Shown one piece after another: positions 20,517 through 21,660 of a stretch of DNA of 21,660 nt (its first letter is position 1; every line of letters starts with the position of its first letter). The stretch comes from Branchiostoma floridae (lineage: Eukaryota; Chordata; Leptocardii; Amphioxiformes; Branchiostomatidae). The stretch is taken from the NCBI RefSeq assembly GCF_000003815.2, contig NW_023365823.1:10223-31882 (forward strand). Direction: 5' to 3'. The position numbers were made by a program, and so were the translations under genes. Under the pieces are notes generated by a model. It searched no databases and had not been told where the DNA came from. It saw only the letters and a program-made list of their open reading frames with translations.

Positions 20517-21251
20517 TATTATTCCCTACCAAGGAACCTTTCCAATGATACCAAGTTCGACCCTCCCGAATAACTTTGAAGAGTGCGGAATCTCAGGCGT
20601 ATATACACGCGTAAGCGTTACGTAGCGGTAAGCTAAGGTGGACCTATAGTCGAGAATATCTCGGCAACAATGTACAATATAATTTTGCGGTTTGTGGATT
20701 ATTATTCCCTACCAAGGAACCTTTCCAATGATACCAAGTTCGACCTTCCCGAATAACTTTGAAGAGTGCGGAATCTCAGGCGTATATACATGCGTATGCG
20801 TTACGTAGCGGTAAGCTAAGGTGGACCTATAGTCGAGAATATCTCGGCAACAATGTACAATATAATTTTGCGGTTTGTGGATTATTATTCCCTACCAAGG
20901 AACCTTTCCAATGATACCAAGTTCGACCCTCCCGAATAACTTTGAAGAGTGCGGAATCTCAGGCGTATATACATGCGTATGCGTTACGTAGCGGTAAGCT
21001 AAGGTGGACCTATAGTCGAGAATATCTCGGCAACAATGTACAATATAATTTTGCGGTTTGTGGATTATTATTCCCTACCAAGGGACCCTTTTCAATGATA
21101 CCAAGTTCGACCCTCCCGAATAACTTTGAAGATTGCGGAATCTTAGGCGTATATACATGCGTAAGCGTTACGTAGCGGTAAGCTAAGGTGGACCTATAGT
21201 CGAGAATATCTCGGCAACAATGTACAATATAATTTTGCGGTTTGTGGATTA

Positions 21252-21616
21252 TTATTCCTTACCAAGGGACCTTTCTAACGATACCAAGTTCGACCTTCCC
21301 GAATAACTTCGAAGATTGCGGAATCTCAGGCGTATATACACGCGTAAGGGTTACGTAGCGATAATGCTAAGGTGGACCTATAGTCGAGAATATCTCGGCA
21401 ACAATGTACAATATAATTTTGCGGTTTGTGGATTATTATTCCCTACCAAGGGAACTTTTCAATGATACCAAGTTCGACCCTCCCGAATAACTTTGAAGAT
21501 TGCGGAATCTTAGGCGTATATACATGCGTAAGCGTTACGTAGCGGTAAGCTAAGGTGGACCTATAGTCGAGAATATCTCGGCAACAATGTACAATATACT
21601 TGTGCGGTTTGTGGAT
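21252..21616 (+). repeat. Partial C*-B* module at the window end
   Basis: A C* unit (CCTTACC, CTAACG, ACTTCGAAG, ATAATGC with one inserted base) is followed by a B* unit (GGGAACTTTTC). The next unit, cut by the window end at 21660, is C-type (AAGGGGCC) rather than the expected A', so the module is broken here. Confidence 0.6.
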
Positions 21617-21660
21617 TATTATTCCCTACCAAGGGGCCTTTCTAACGATACCAAGTTCGA

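Larger units (their letters stand above)
1..21660 (+). repeat. 183-bp tandem satellite array, 118 full units plus a partial
   Basis: The motif TATTATTCCC recurs at 1, 184, 367, 550, 736, 919 and onward every 183 bp, to 21617. The total excess over 118 x 183 is only 22 nt, explained by scattered small insertions. Every unit is in the same orientation and no unrelated sequence interrupts the array. The unit is about 41.5% G+C with 11 CpGs, against about 8 expected from composition. Its length is close to one nucleosome repeat, as in many centromeric and heterochromatic satellites. I do not recognise the family. No genes, RNA genes or transposon ends are visible anywhere in the array, so each stretch without a separate entry is ordinary array of mixed types. 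Unit types differ at about a dozen diagnostic positions. That it is an array is certain; its chromosomal role is inference. Confidence 0.98.

Noticed and set aside
6783-21616. A regular super-repeat of about 39-40 units (C* units with TTCGAAG near 6841, 14165 and 21308)
   Set aside because: The three sites are roughly evenly spaced, but flanking unit order matches for only two or three units, so a true large period is not supported.
1-21660. CRISPR array
   Set aside because: The repeats are 183 bp and directly abutting. There are no unique spacers and no cas genes.
1-21660. Transposon or retroelement origin within the window
   Set aside because: I saw no terminal inverted repeats, LTR, poly-A tail, target-site duplications or transposase or reverse transcriptase fragments; unit boundaries are arbitrary.

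Overview
The whole window is one head-to-tail tandem satellite array. The repeat unit is 183 bp, and all copies lie on the same strand in one orientation. Taking the motif TATTATTCCC as unit start, there are 118 complete units plus a 44-nt partial unit that begins at 21617. I find no protein-coding gene, RNA gene, transposon or CRISPR array. The unit is about 41-42% G+C and carries about 11 CpG dinucleotides, more than its base composition predicts. The exact phase, the megasatellite-like structure and the N-padded gaps point to a eukaryotic chromosome assembly: heterochromatin, possibly pericentromeric or subtelomeric. I do not recognise the family and cannot name the organism. The lack of CpG depletion argues weakly against a heavily CpG-methylated vertebrate or plant satellite and is compatible with an invertebrate.

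The units fall into a few diagnostic types. Type A has GAGTGCGG, CTCAGG and ATGCGTATGCG. Type B has CCTTTTCAATG, GATTGCGG, CTTAGG and GCGTAAGCG. Type C has CTAACG or CCAACG, CTTCCC, CACGCGTAAGGG and GATATGC. Type D has GATTGAGG and CCTGTTGTCG. Layout: 1-1469 is mixed A/B/C, with a gap at 750-869. 1470-3302 is a locally amplified block of near-identical D units. 3303-13841 is mixed, with recurring three-unit (C-B-A) and four-unit (B'-A-B-A') modules and gaps at 3897-4048 and 8823-8943. 13842-14024 is a gap exactly one unit long. 14107-15372 is a clean three-unit (549 bp) higher-order repeat, followed by a gap at 15373-15741. 15742-21660 is mixed again, with further three-unit and four-unit modules.

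Several blocks of two or three units recur at fixed long offsets (2380, 5860, 7327, 13004 bp) with very few differences. These show segmental duplication, unequal exchange and conversion-like patching within the array. The most informative case is the D block. Both its flanks reappear around 8431-8822 and 9346-9756, but there they are separated by exactly eight fewer units, and an N gap starts at the equivalent of the D block's left edge. This is either a recent local amplification in one copy or an assembly collapse in the other.

Open reading frames in the window arise by chance. The unit is 61 codons long, so a frame that happens to lack stops in one unit carries on into the next. They are not annotated as genes. 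No unusual gene system is present; the interest lies in the array's structure and evolution and in how reliable the assembly is.
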